In this document: positions 12,301 to 22,500 of the stretch, piece after piece
Numbering within the stretch: the first letter of the stretch is position 1
How the letters are laid out: the number at the start of each line of letters is the position of its first letter
Source of the DNA: Branchiostoma floridae
Taxonomy: Eukaryota > Chordata > Leptocardii > Amphioxiformes > Branchiostomatidae
NCBI RefSeq assembly: GCF_000003815.2
Contig: NC_049981.1
Coordinates: 26,179,670 to 26,243,669 of the forward strand
Direction of reading: 5' to 3'
DNA length: 64,000 nucleotides
Notes under the pieces: generated by a model
Database searches by the model: none
What the model was told of the DNA's origin: nothing
The model's input: only the letters and a program-made list of their open reading frames with translations
Made by a program: the position numbers and the translations under genes

Positions 12301-14661
12301 GGCGACTGTCCACTCGGATCCTGACGGGCGTGTGGTGGCTGTTTATCCTGATCGTTCTGTCATCTTACACCGCAAACCTTGCTGCCTATCTCACCGTCAC
12401 CAGGCTACAAACTCCCATCACTTCAGTGGAGGAACTATTATCATTCGGTTCCTACACGTAAGAAAGTCTGTCAGCTTGAGATCAATATATGCCAGCATTA
12501 TGATACAAACAATCTTTGTAGATTATTGCACATTTTTGAGATGTTATTTGGAAAAAAACTTTCTTGAAATTATGACGTACTAATACGTTGATGAAGTTTG
12601 AGATTTCTCTTTATGTCCATCAGCTTTAGCGCATTACAGCGAAGTAGTGCAGTACACTTTCTGTCCGGGTCAGATGAGCCATCACACCAACACATCTGGT
12701 CACTACTTGTTAGCAGAAACAATAGTCTGGTGAATGACACCACAGAAGAAGTTGAACGGGTCAAAGAAGGTTGGTGTGCCTTTATCGATCTCTTCCTTCA
12801 TGTCAGTATCATCGTTCAACTCCCAATGATGTTATCGTATCTTTGTTACCTTGGCATTGAAAGATATTGGTCAGGTGCTAAGGAGTGATACAACGTCGGA
12901 CATTTATCGTTATTTTGCTTACGGGCAAACGACATTTTGCTCTTCATGCCAAATCAGTAACGTTGTAGGTGGGATGACAGGCAAGACTATTGATACGCAA
13001 GGTTGCTTCTGTCTGTGTCGGTTTCCATCCGCGCGTAAAATGAGTAAGGATACGGTTGTCCTCCAATGTAATCATCGTCTTCTTTCTTTGTTTAAGGGTC
13101 ACAAGCCTTGGTAGGAGACGTGCCCATCATGAAGCATCTAGCAGACAGGGATCCCAGTTGCCAACTGTCTGTAATCGACTTCACAACGCGCAGCTATGGC
13201 TACAGCCTTGCTTTTCAAAACGGTTCACAATTCACCGAGGTTTTCTCGCTGGCGTAAGTATTCCTGTCCACTTACATGTATACACCAACAGTGTTTACAT
13301 ATATACCTCCTACCGTGCTGTATATCGTATGTACGTACATATCAGCTACCAACACCCTTATTCTTATTCTAAAGGTAATAGACTGAGTGTACATCCCTTC
13401 TGTATCCCGCTGTGCGATAAATCCCTTACTGACAGGTTCATGAGAAAGGTTTCGAAAAGACGGATTGGGTAACTGAGCACGAAATTAAGGATATGGAATT
13501 CATGAAATATTGATGGAAAAATGTAAGGCTGCCTAGAATAAGTCAAGAGTAGTCTTGAACCCCTGCAGACACCCCACTGTGCTATAGAATGCTACACGAA
13601 AGCATAAAAGACTTATTCGTATAGCTCCACAGGTAGGGGCATCATTAGGCACCAGCTATGCTGCACCCGCAATGGGCTAAGACAGCTATTTTTTTCTCAA
13701 CGGCCTTTGAAGAACTTTGATTATCCTAAAAAGCACTCTAAGTCAGTTGCCATTTAAAGACAGAACGCATGAAGCCCCTTGTTGCTTGTTTCCCACATCT
13801 CCAGAATCCTTAAACTCCAAGACAGTGGCAGAATGGATGAGCTCAGACAGAGGTGGTGGCCAGGAAGGAGCAGTAATTGTCCACTTCACGGCAGTCTTCT
13901 GAACAGCGAGACAACACAGCTCGACCTGGAGACCTTTGCTGCCGTCTTCTGCATACTGATATTTGGTTTAGTGTTGGCGTGTACTACATCACTGTTTGAA
14001 GCGCTTTGTCGGAGAAGTCGACAGCGGGCGGAAATGTCTAAAGGAAAAGAAGTAACTACATTGATTTTTTCCTTTTTATTTATACATCTACACCGTACAT
14101 GATCTTCCGGGTAATTATCTACTGCACAATGTAGTTAGTTAAGTGTAAGAGAATGCATAATTTGTAACGTAAGCATGATTAGTTAGCTGGGCTATTATCA
14201 TAGATTATATTATGATAACTACACAGGATTCAACGATGCAACATGGTCGTATCCAAGGCTACTAAACGAGAGTGTCGACTGGTAAGGTCTTACTTACCAA
14301 GTTCGTCCTTCCTCAGGCGGAGCTGAACGGTGACCTACAGATGGGCAAGATCAGCAGCAACACCAAGGTGTCACCAGGGGTATCGGTGCACAGGGAAGAC
14401 AACGGCGAGATCCACATCCACGTCTCACCGCCAGAACGGTTCCCTCCACCACCTCCTACACCTTTCCACTTGGCAAGAACCTATTGTGAATGCTGTGGTG
14501 ACACGAAGAAAAACAAAGACAGTCCTGCAAGGCGGAAGTATTGTTTCTGCTCCAGCCTAAATCAAGAGGAGGGTGTCTGGACCACCGGGTCAACGGCCAC
14601 GTCGGTAGATACTGCGACAGACACTGTGCAGAACCCTGTAGATTTTACTACAAAGCTATAA
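344..14661 (+). CDS. Ionotropic glutamate receptor subunit, delta/epsilon-like (gene A, 5' end outside window)
   Basis: This is a ligand-gated cation channel subunit of the plasma membrane. Coding exons seen: 344-397, 7272-7439, 7943-8040, 8212-8275, 8515-8640, 10132-10236, 10539-10721, 11088-11246, 11937-12099, 12283-12457, 12624-12769, 13097-13253, 13805-14051, 14317-14661. They join without a frame break into 2190 nt, or 729 aa plus stop. Visible parts are the end of the amino-terminal domain, S1 with TPDRE, M1, the pore loop with SVRQG, M3 with [10 protein letters not shown]2 with an Asp at the ligand-acid position and a Cys pair, M4, and a tail ending in T-K-L. Exons 1-4 (about 235 aa in the paralogue) lie upstream of position 1. 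TPDRE, the Asp, and the spacing from that Asp to the next Cys resemble GluD; lancelet epsilon (GluE) receptors are the main alternative. Family membership is near certain and subfamily is inference. Confidence 0.93.
398..7271 (+). other. Intron 5 of gene A, 6.9 kb
   Basis: No exon with homology to the paralogue or to another family was recognised. Open frames of 60-131 codons occur on both strands (longest on the minus strand at 6086-6481), but none shows a motif or splice context I trust. Confidence 0.55.
7272..7439 (+). CDS. Gene A exon 6 (amino-terminal domain)
   Basis: A 168-nt phase-0 exon between ttttcacag and gtaaat, 56 codons. It carries [10 protein letters not shown] and FLKYWNSLP, closely matched in the paralogue, and an N-L-T glycosylation sequon. 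It is the same length as the paralogue's exon. Confidence 0.93.
7593..7794. repeat. Two-copy tandem repeat, about 96 bp, in intron 6 of gene A
   Basis: Unit 1 begins ttcactcactttgtgat at 7593 and unit 2 begins ttcactcagtttgtgat at 7689. Both continue through 'tctgtgaccgga', 'gaaatatacaacgct' and end in 'ccaaataaa'. A related fragment with gatcgtacgatggtcgt occurs near 17820, so the unit may derive from a dispersed family. Confidence 0.8.
7943..8040 (+). CDS. Gene A exon 7 (amino-terminal domain)
   Basis: A 98-nt exon ending in phase 2, between ctgcag and gtaaat. Its 32 full codons, beginning [10 protein letters not shown], differ from the paralogue by a single R/K change. The 'YDAV..LA.A' pattern is a standard amino-terminal-domain helix of iGluRs. 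Confidence 0.94.
8212..8275 (+). CDS. Gene A exon 8 (amino-terminal domain)
   Basis: A short 64-nt exon between aatatag and gtatgt that completes an Arg codon and adds 21 codons (CSLDVSLPW...). It has 18 of 21 residues identical to the paralogue exon of the same length. Confidence 0.92.
8515..8640 (+). CDS. Gene A exon 9 (end of amino-terminal domain)
   Basis: A 126-nt phase-0 exon between gtcag and gtaaca, 42 codons starting QSDDGGVLG. It has the paralogue's length and ends with a conserved P-T-W / N-P-W. Confidence 0.92.
8641..10131 (+). other. Intron 9 of gene A, 1.5 kb, with a GC-rich foldback insert
   Basis: Mostly AT-rich unrecognised sequence interrupted by a GC-rich block from about 9786 to 10060 that is unlike its surroundings. 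Open frames on both strands of that block are by-products of its high GC content. Confidence 0.55.
9786..9875. repeat. GC-rich imperfect palindrome, probable MITE-type repeat end
   Basis: Arms such as 'ccgcgggtcgaatc' (from 9804) and 'gatccgacccgcggg' (to 9850) pair across a centre at 'cgaaggccggag', with outer partial pairing of 'cccgagg' and 'ccgagg'. The following 180 bp, to about 10060, share the same GC-rich, TTCGAA-rich character. This suggests one inserted element. Confidence 0.5.
10132..10236 (+). CDS. Gene A exon 10 (linker into ligand-binding S1)
   Basis: A 105-nt phase-0 exon between ctccag and gtacaa, 35 codons. It ends in [11 protein letters not shown], the first beta strand of the S1 half of the ligand-binding domain; the paralogue has the equivalent FRVVTIQ. 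Confidence 0.95.
10539..10721 (+). CDS. Gene A exon 11 (ligand-binding S1)
   Basis: A 183-nt phase-0 exon between ttacag and gtgagt, 61 codons: EEPFVF, then [13 protein letters not shown] and [16 protein letters not shown], all signature S1 strings (EPFV, GFCIDLL, YG....G.W.G). It is 3 codons shorter than the paralogue in the loop before YTGF. Confidence 0.97.
11088..11246 (+). CDS. Gene A exon 12 (ligand-binding S1, Arg anchor)
   Basis: A 159-nt phase-0 exon between tttcag and gtatgc. It contains [12 protein letters not shown]. The R of T-P-D-R-E aligns with the arginine that binds the alpha-carboxylate of the ligand in every iGluR, and T-P-D-R-E resembles GluD. The exon ends at KPFHLK just before M1. 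Confidence 0.97.
11937..12099 (+). CDS. Gene A exon 13 (M1 and pore loop, Arg at Q/R site)
   Basis: A 163-nt exon between cggcag and gtaagg, ending in phase 1. It encodes M1 ([18 protein letters not shown]), a charged extracellular linker, then [13 protein letters not shown] entering the re-entrant loop. The AGA codon at 12093-12095 sits where AMPA/kainate receptors have the Q/R site. Confidence 0.96.
12283..12457 (+). CDS. Gene A exon 14 (pore exit and M3 gate)
   Basis: A 175-nt exon between ttgcag and gtaaga. It encodes G-G-I-S-L-R-R, M3 with [21 protein letters not shown], then the S2 start [10 protein letters not shown]. The canonical gating motif is SYTANLAAF; here the last residue is Tyr, as in the paralogue. 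Confidence 0.98.
12624..12769 (+). CDS. Gene A exon 15 (ligand-binding S2)
   Basis: A 146-nt exon between catcag and the weak donor gttggt. It reads [13 protein letters not shown] then VERVKEG. The 'SAV' string aligns with the S2 segment of GluD and GluN1 that contacts the ligand carboxylate. Length and phases equal those of the paralogue. Confidence 0.92.
13097..13253 (+). CDS. Gene A exon 16 (ligand-binding S2, acidic ligand residue)
   Basis: A 157-nt exon between tttaag and gtaagt. ALVGDVPI places Asp where iGluRs hold the Asp/Glu that binds the ligand amino group. DRDPSC supplies the first Cys of the S2 disulfide, followed by [11 protein letters not shown] (canonical GYGIA...GS). Confidence 0.95.
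13805..14051 (+). CDS. Gene A exon 17 (end of S2, M4, start of tail)
   Basis: A 247-nt exon between ctccag and gtaact. It encodes [18 protein letters not shown] (the S2 C-terminal helix), the second disulfide Cys in SNCP, M4 ([18 protein letters not shown]), and a basic juxtamembrane stretch. It is 5 codons shorter than the paralogue between the Cys and M4. Confidence 0.96.
14317..14661 (+). CDS. Gene A exon 18 (cytoplasmic tail, Cys module, PDZ ligand)
   Basis: The last coding exon has 345 nt and ends in TAA. It encodes a proline run (FPPPPPTPF), then YCECCG, a basic spacer, KYCFCSS, and a terminal DFTTKL. The paralogue has each of these in the same order. The final S/T-x-hydrophobic residues fit a class I PDZ ligand. 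Confidence 0.93.
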   Translation, partial: AELNGDLQMGKISSNTKVSPGVSVHREDNGEIHIHVSPPERFPPPPPTPFHLARTYCECCGDTKKNKDSPARRKYCFCSSLNQEEGVWTTGSTATSVDTATDTVQNPVDFTTKL

Positions 14662-14692
14662 CTTCAGATTTTACTACAAAGCTATAACTTCA
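14641..14692 (+). repeat. Perfect 26-bp tandem duplication spanning the stop codon of gene A
   Basis: Positions 14641-14666 are repeated exactly at 14667-14692. The unit holds the last six codons, the TAA stop and five 3' UTR bases. Because 26 is not a multiple of 3 and a stop precedes the second copy, the protein is unchanged. Confidence 0.95.
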
Positions 14693-14781
14693 TCATAGAG
14701 GTTAGGAAAACAGCTTAAACAAGAGTTAGAAGACCTCATACCTCCGTAAAATATGTTGAATCTTGTCTCATTGATGACACA

Positions 14782-14787
14782 AATAAA
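14782..14787 (+). terminator. Polyadenylation signal AATAAA of gene A
   Basis: This canonical AATAAA lies 121 nt after the stop codon, so the 3' UTR would end near 14800-14810. No transcript evidence is available. Confidence 0.6.
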
Positions 14788-14805
14788 GCTGTAATTAGCA
14801 TTATC

Positions 14806-17800
14806 TATTTTAGATGAATCTTCTCTAGCAAAATTGCATTTATTGTATGTGTAGTAGTAATTTCGCCTTGTTTATATTTCATCATAAATTATGCAAATGA
14901 CTTTTACACAATCTATGCAGCGTTGTGCATCTTAAACGAATTTAGACATGTACGCATTTTGCACCATCTATCTGAAAGGATTAATGGCACTTTCGCATTA
15001 ATTATGCCAATTTGCCTCTCATTTTCATAATTCATACATTTGCATGTAGATGATTCGCCCTCCCTGAATTATGTCATATGTATTATAGACCCATTATTGA
15101 AAACATTACAGTTATGAAAAGAAAATCATAATTTGCATTTTATTGTATACATCATGTTAAAGCATGGACATCCGAGTTACCCTTGCTTAGTCATTCTAAT
15201 TGAAAATCTTAAGAAAAACGCCCCTGCAATTTTATAGCAAGCTGTTAATAACAACCCTGTAATATCAATCATGCCTGGCAGCCAGTAACGCGCCCGATAA
15301 TTTGTATTATCTAGTGTAACACTCCCACTATTTTGTCGGAAGCAACGCTAGCTGAAAGACAAGGTGTCTCTCAAATTAGAAATAATGGAAGTATTTCCTG
15401 TTGGCAAACCAAGACGTGCGCACAGCATTCCTTCTCATTTCATCGATCGATAATTGAAAATAGATAATTACACAGTGTTACACCGTGACTGCTAATATCA
15501 TAGTTTCAGTGTTAGATTACACAAGTAAGCGCTGAAGAGTGAAAACATTTATTAGAGAAAATAATAAAGCAATCTATCATTTGTTAATTGGATTTTTACT
15601 ATTGTGTACTGTTTGTAAATTTATGCATTTGAGATTCACAGTTGATTATGAGGTATGAGGCATACAACTGAATTATAGTAACCAACATTTTTATAATTAA
15701 TAACAGTTATCAAGAAGACAAAGATAAAACTGAAAATTCAACTAAATACGAACTTAACTTTTGAAATATTTTGGAAAGCATCAAGCATTATAAAAGTTTC
15801 CAGTTTTACCATCATCCACGTTGAGTCTGATTCACTACCAATGCCAAAAGGCATGTGATAAAAAGATTGTACTTGGATTAAGTGCCACAAAACAAGCTCA
15901 TGAAACATCACCAGAACCACATCAAACACGGTCCGTTAAACTGCAAAGAGCGCTGCGCACGGTCTCAGTATGGAATGGTGGTGATTACGACAAAAGATGA
16001 AAGGGGAAGAAGTGTTTTATATTCTCGTAGCAGCTACAGATAATGATCATGAATGGAGTGAAGGAATCACAGGGCACATCTCTAAAGCGAAGTACTGATT
16101 AACAACAGACAATTTTGCGACGAGCAAAATGGATCCTGGGTGGTACCATTTGACGAACAGCATCGTGGAGAAAATATTGGACGCTCGAATCTTGGCCCAT
16201 TGACAGCATAGTCAGACATTGTTATGTCAAAATTCACTAAAAAGCTTTTTTATAATATTTTTTCATTAGCGGAAAGGAGTTTGTTATCACTACCTCATTA
16301 AAAATCAAAATAAGACAATGGACATTAAAAGCATCTCATGAACTGTTTAAATCATGAAACACGCTGGCGTTTTGCTTTCAATAGGTCATTCACATGGAAG
16401 CTGTTCTCTGTAATGAATCGGCATGTTTCGGTGTCTCACTACGTCGATGAGGAAGGCAAGGATGGATGGTTAACGTGATGCGCCTGACCGATGAGCCTGT
16501 TAGACTTACGTACGGTCGGCTATTGGACATGAGTTTGCAGACAAAACGAATTTCACTCGTCCTGGAACCATCAATGTTCGGGTAAAATCCCAAAGTTGTG
16601 GCAACACCAATAAACTTATTTCCATTTCGTGCACGTCGCTCTTCCCCTGAGCTGATGACAGCCTGTCATCGCACTCAAAAGCGTGCACATTATCTTTGAA
16701 AGGGCTTAGCGTGACGACATCGGGACCCTTCATCAAGAGCATCCATAAAACAGACCATTACATGTAATCTCAAGGTATTTCTGAGAGTGTTTTTGGCCTT
16801 GTAATCAGAACCCAAACGTGTTACCGCTGTGGCAAAGTGCATTACCTTGGCAGGTCGATACAGGTTTACACAGGTTCGTGGCATGAGAAACAGCAACAGT
16901 GGCAATGTGACAAAGAACTAACATTCATGGTTTTTATACGCACTGTTAACAGCAAAGCTGCCATATATTACGTTAGTTATCATATAGCGTGTATGATATA
17001 CACAGATATTCACATTATCTTAAAAGGCTTTAGAAAGGCAACGCTCAGGACCTTTCAAGAGCAAGACTGGCCATTTATGTTATCTCAAGGTATTTTTCAA
17101 GGTATGTCAATGTAATAAAATGTTCAAATCGACCGATAAGGCAAAATGTATTAACCAAAATGTATAATCCCGCATGGTCTTTGATAGCGTCTGTCTCATT
17201 GAAGAGTTTCTGGACTTGAAACAACTTGAAACTCCCCCTAGTCAAGTAATGGAGCAGGGGTTATGGGTGTACCAATCGTTACAACATGTTCATTCCCCTA
17301 TCCTGATAGCAATCCACCTCAGGTCATTTCCAAGTTAACCAAGTTAAGTCTCGGTGGAGATAGTATCGTCTTCTTTCCATTTTGTTCTTAATCCTGATGG
17401 ATCGTCTATCCAGGGTTGGGAGACAGTGGCCCCAGGTATACCTTATTCTGTGACCCGAGGGGATTGCAGTTGGATGGTCTCCTCAATCACCCTTTGATCA
17501 ACGTGGAATGAAGGCAGGAGAGAATCTTTCTCACATCCAAGAGACGAAGTCTTAATGTCTGTAGAGGGCAATCATTATTTTGAGATTTAGTTTTCATTAG
17601 GAACTTTTGAACGATTTATCATGTCGTTTTCCCGTTTTACCCCCTCTAGCTTACGGCTCGGTCACAGTAAACGTTGTCGCACGATTTTAAGGTCGTGGAA
17701 TTTCGAAGCATACTGGTACAGAACCAACCGCCGACAAGGATCTAACACAGCATTTTTCCTACAACAACAGCTAAGGACGACGTATTTATGAATTTCGCAA

Positions 17801-19203
17801 TAATAACTTCAGTTTATGATCGTACGATGGTCGTGTGACGAATGTGACCCGACCTTAGGTGATGAATAAAGCCATGAATCCTACATGCAACCGTTTACTG
17901 TCAAATATCGGGAAGACTTTTCGGATAGTGATAAGACAAGTTTGTAGACCTGTCTGTATTTGGTGGAAAACTAGTGAGCTCTGCATGATCGATGGCTAAA
18001 CCCTCGCAGATGCTTTCCCTTTACGAAAGACTCCCTGTAAACCACCGACAATCATCATTACTCATTCACACGTTAACAGGGGCTCATCGATCAAGCGATT
18101 TTCTTCTTATCTCTAACGACGTTCTGCCATCCCATAGCAAATATCCATTGCACAGTACAGGCGTTAAGATTAGGTATACGTAAGCCGCGCAGGAGCGATC
18201 TGTCCCAAGGAAACTCATGTGACTTTAAGATAAGCAAATCCACTTTTACTGACTCCAGGCCTACATTGAGATGACTATGTCATGATAAGCTAATTCTATG
18301 TTTTAGAATTTAAGCCTTGCCAACTGATGAAAAATCACAGTAATGGCATTGAATCTATAAATTCACCAACCGTGGATTCTATTTTTGGAAACCACGATAT
18401 AAATCTGACTGTCCCTATAATTTCGCATTATCTACCGAATACTTAGAAGTGTCACAGTGGTGAAAAATGCGATATACTTATAAAAGAAATCAACCACCCT
18501 TTTGCACACATTCAGATTGACGATATCAGCCTTGATTGAATAACATCAATTCAGAACTGTTTGGAAACTTCAAATGCAGAAAGTAGAAACATAATGTTAT
18601 AAACACATTTGTATTTTTCACACAATAATCATCAAAACAATTTGTAGTCGTAGCCGCATTAATTCTATATCTTGAGACTTACTATACGCTCATTATACAC
18701 GATCTTCGCGCGATTGTAGCTTTTTATGTTGATATTTGTCAAGGCACTTACAACTACTATTTTTCTGACATTTAAGAATATAATCCGAGGGATATTTCCG
18801 AACATGTGGTACGGATGTTCTAGTCATTAGATAGCAAATTCCCATAGGTAGTAGCGTTCTTATATTATGATGGCAGAAAATACAAGGATTGTTGCTTGTC
18901 TTGGCTTCACTGTGAAAAGCGAAAACATGATAGGTCATTGGCAATATAGTTTGCAACAACTATCACGCTACAGGTCATCTTCTAATGGACCTGCGGTGCT
19001 AAAACATCATCCACTAAAACGCAACGCATTGCCAGTCGCTGTCAACTTCGTCAATGATAGTCGCTGCTGGCAGCGTCGTCCAACTATCTTTTTGTTAATT
19101 CTTTTTCACTTCTCAGTTTCATTCATTCAGAACATTTAGAAGCGTTCATCTTCCTGGAAGACTTGAGCACATTCGATAGTTCCGGTTTCCTTCTCCATGC
19201 TAT
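14806..19203. other. Intergenic spacer between the convergent receptor genes
   Basis: About 4.4 kb of AT-rich sequence. It should contain the 3' UTR of the minus-strand gene next to 19204, but I could not find a convincing AATAAA on that strand. No other gene or clear repeat was recognised. Confidence 0.55.
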
Positions 19204-19551
19204 TCAAAGCTTTGTGGTGAAGTCAGCCACGTTTGTCGGATTCTCCGAGTCTGTGACCGTCCTACTGTTCGTGCCAACAGTGGTCCATATGCCCTCTCGT
19301 AATCCTGGAGGGCTTGAACAAAAGCAGTACTTCCTTTTGACTGGGCTGTCTCTGTTTTTCGTGACCTCACCGCAGCACTCACAGTACGTCCTGGTGACGG
19401 GGAATGGGGTGGGGGGTGCTGGTGGGTACTGTTCTTGTGACGTGGTCGACACGATGATGTGGATCTCACCGTTGTCCTGCTTGTGGACGGACACATCTGG
19501 CGGCGAGTCAGTGGTGGTGTCGAATTTACCCATCTGGACATCCCCATTAAG
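19204..19551 (-). CDS. Gene B exon 18 (cytoplasmic tail, Cys module, PDZ ligand)
   Basis: The last coding exon has 348 nt and ends in TGA. Order: [17 protein letters not shown], a proline-rich [15 protein letters not shown], a KN-DSP basic spacer, KYCFCSS, and a divergent acidic/Thr-rich stretch ending ADFTTKL. All blocks recur in gene A exon 18. Confidence 0.94.
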   Translation of the reverse strand, partial: LNGDVQMGKFDTTTDSPPDVSVHKQDNGEIHIIVSTTSQEQYPPAPPTPFPVTRTYCECCGEVTKNRDSPVKRKYCFCSSPPGLREGIWTTVGTNSRTVTDSENPTNVADFTTKL

Positions 19552-22500
19552 CTGAAGGTGAGTAAGAGCAACATCAGCCGCATTCGGAGCACACACATCA
19601 TTTGGTACCAACTTGCGAGTACATAGTATAAATTTCAAGTCAAACCTCTGTGAGGTATTTTTACTAACACATGTCAGAATAAGCAATGCTAGTATTTTAG
19701 TCTTGTATATGGATTTCTTAGTAATAAAAAAAATTCAAAGTCTGCCAACTTTTGATAGAAAGATTCGCCTTTCGTACCTCTTGACATTTGGACTTTTCGG
19801 AGGTCCGTCTGCATGATCTTCTGCACAGAAGGTCGCATAGGGACACCACACAGGCCAGAACTATTCCAAATATCAGAACACAGAACACGACTGCAAAGTT
19901 TTCCAGAGTGAGAGTCGTACTGAAACCAGACGTGTCGTCATCAGGAAGGCTGGTCACTACGGGGCACTTTCCACGCTCGCTAGGCCACCACTGTTGCCTC
20001 AGTTCGTCTAGCCTGCCGGAGTCTTGAAGTCTCAAGATGCTGAAAGGGGAAGAAGACAAAAATCAGCTAACATCTTGTCATGGTGTATTCATCATCGTCC
20101 TCGCCGCATATCAGCCAATGTTTACTCAGGCGGGCCGTCATTGTTCTCCACATTGGAGTATTAATCTAGAACATCAATTCAGGGTGCATAAACTTGCTAA
20201 TAACATTTGCTCTGCGGTAATCGCCACAAATCTCTGCAGGACTAGTCTTAGATGAAGTAATCCAGCAGCGCCATCAAAAAACCAATCACTGAGATTAAAA
20301 GATAAAATTTTCATTCACTCAATACGCCTGATGAACAAAGAGAGCCCACATAGGAAATCTTGAACCACAACCAGAGGTACTTACGCCATGGAAAATACTT
20401 CCGTGAATGCCGAGCCATTCCCCAAGGCAATGCCATAGCCACTGCGGTACTTCGTAACGTCGATAACAGACAGTTGGCATGTGGGATCGCGGTCCGCAGC
20501 GTATTGAACGATGGGCAGATCCGCTATCAGCGCGAAGGAATCTAGAAACGATAAGACGATCGATGGTGGACAACATTAACATCTTTTAACAAAGTTAACT
20601 TGCCATGCCAGTGCAATGAATCACAGTGCAGAGAATAATGAACTGGTTTCATCTTGATATCTGTGAGAGCAAGGCTATTGCAAGACATGTCACTCTTCAT
20701 GCAATAGACGCACTTCGTTGAATTTTAAGTAGACAGTGATATTCTAATGCTGCAGCAAGACTTGAAATACGTGGTTTTAGCTTCCTTCCGTCATGGTATA
20801 TATTCTAATTTACAAGAAACTCAGACAAACAGAATTAATGCAGCAATCTTTGCAGCTAAAATGCCAAAAGCAAAATAAGACCAAAAGCGCAGCCCAAAAG
20901 CATTTGCCTACAAACCTTGCTTTACCCTCCGTATCCCCTCTTGGATGTCTGTTACAAGGCTGCTATTACTGGCAGTGAGCATAGACCACATGTTCTGGTG
21001 TGAAGGGACGCTTGACGTGGATAGAAATTCAACCACGGCGCTATGTCGAACTGCCCCAAAACTGAGAGTACAGCAAATAATGCAAAATCAATGATACTAC
21101 TGTGATACACTGTTGCTGCTATTTCGTTCAACAGTCATACATAATGATTTGTTGTAAATACGTGAAATGGCGAGTCGTTTAAGCGTATATATATATACCC
21201 ACATGGTTAAGTACAGGTCGCAACAAAAGAATAGTTCATAGATACTATATTTGTTTCCATTGTCTCCTGGTAATGCTATCGGTCCAATAATGAAGTTTGA
21301 AGGGTTATGAAAAAAAAAATCTGCTTCTTACGAGAAGGAGCCATGTGACAACAGTTCCTCGATGGACGTGATGGGGGCCTGTAGTCTCGTGACCGTCAAA
21401 TAGGCAGCCAGGTTGGCAGTGTATGATGAAATGACAATTAGAGCGAATAGCCACCACACGCCAGTCAGGATACGGGCCGACATGCGCTGCAGGGATACCC
21501 CTGCGCCTGGAAAAGGAGGGAGGATCTGCTCTTGATTGTCTCAAAGTGCCAAATACCCTATGTTGCAACAGCCTTAGCTCTAAGCCTAACAGTAACCAAT
21601 CGCGTTCGGACCGAGGGTTCGGAGTCAGGGCTCGTTCCGGGTTCAGGTTCGGTTAGGTTCGAGTAGGCTTTGAGAAAACTATCAAACTTGCTTCAAAATG
21701 GTTCTACCTGTCAGGAAGTTAGTTGCGTTGCTCAATTCAAATTGTCACTTTGACTCAATTGACACTCAGATTTCAAGGCCGGGACTTGTTGTAAAGGCTC
21801 TTTAGTGTCGTCGGCTTTTAAAGCCAAACGCCAAACTCCATTTCGGTGTTGGTTTCAAATACTATTGGTTCATTTTGTCAGAACGCACTTTGAAGTTGGA
21901 ACAGTATGAATGGCAGTGTTCCACAATATGTGAGCTGAATTTGATGTTCTGTACATGAAGATAATGGGGACGTTACCTTGTCTCACAGATGAGCTGTATA
22001 GGTACCAAACCGTGTCCGATAGACTTGGATCTGAATTGTCGTCCTGATCATCCTGCTCCTTGCGAGTAGTTCCAGCATGTTGCAGATGAAACAAAACAAT
22101 ACTGACAACTGCGAATCCACCGATGATGCACAGCCACATCTAGGGGAAAATAGTAGACAATGTGTCTAGTGATTAAAAGTGGAACCCAGACTAGTTTGAC
22201 TTTTGATATTTTTCTCGCTAAGGTTCAATCGATAATTACATATGATTGCACTCAAAACCATAAATTTTCCCTCGAGGACGGCCATGATTAGGGTGTGTAT
22301 AATTCATCTCGAGGTTTAAGGCAATCTAGTTCTCAAACTCAAGGGCAGTACGTCTAGTCTGTCATGTGAAACCTTTACTCATTCATTTGTCTTTCCGATA
22401 GTTTCAAAGGTAACATGAAGGAAAGGTTATTTTATTACAATGAATAATCCAGAGCAGGACCACCCCAGTATTACACCCATTATTCATTCCACCAGACATG

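Larger units (their letters stand above)
10237..13804 (+). other. Introns 10-16 of gene A
   Basis: Introns longer than 300 bp here are 10237-10538, 10722-11087, 11247-11936, 12770-13096 and 13254-13804. All begin GT and end AG. They hold AT-rich sequence and one poly-G tract of about 11 near 11295-11307, and no recognised gene. Confidence 0.6.
20040..22139 (-). other. Introns 13-16 of gene B
   Basis: The long ones are 20040-20384, 20542-20915 and 21507-21976; the range also spans exons 13-16. The last contains a short run of tct/ttcgg-type imperfect repeats near 21600-21665. No other gene was recognised. Confidence 0.55.

Noticed and set aside
19204-19551. Plus-strand frame at 19163-19555 as a gene
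   Set aside because: It is the antisense shadow of gene B exon 18, which has strong homology to gene A and proper splice context.
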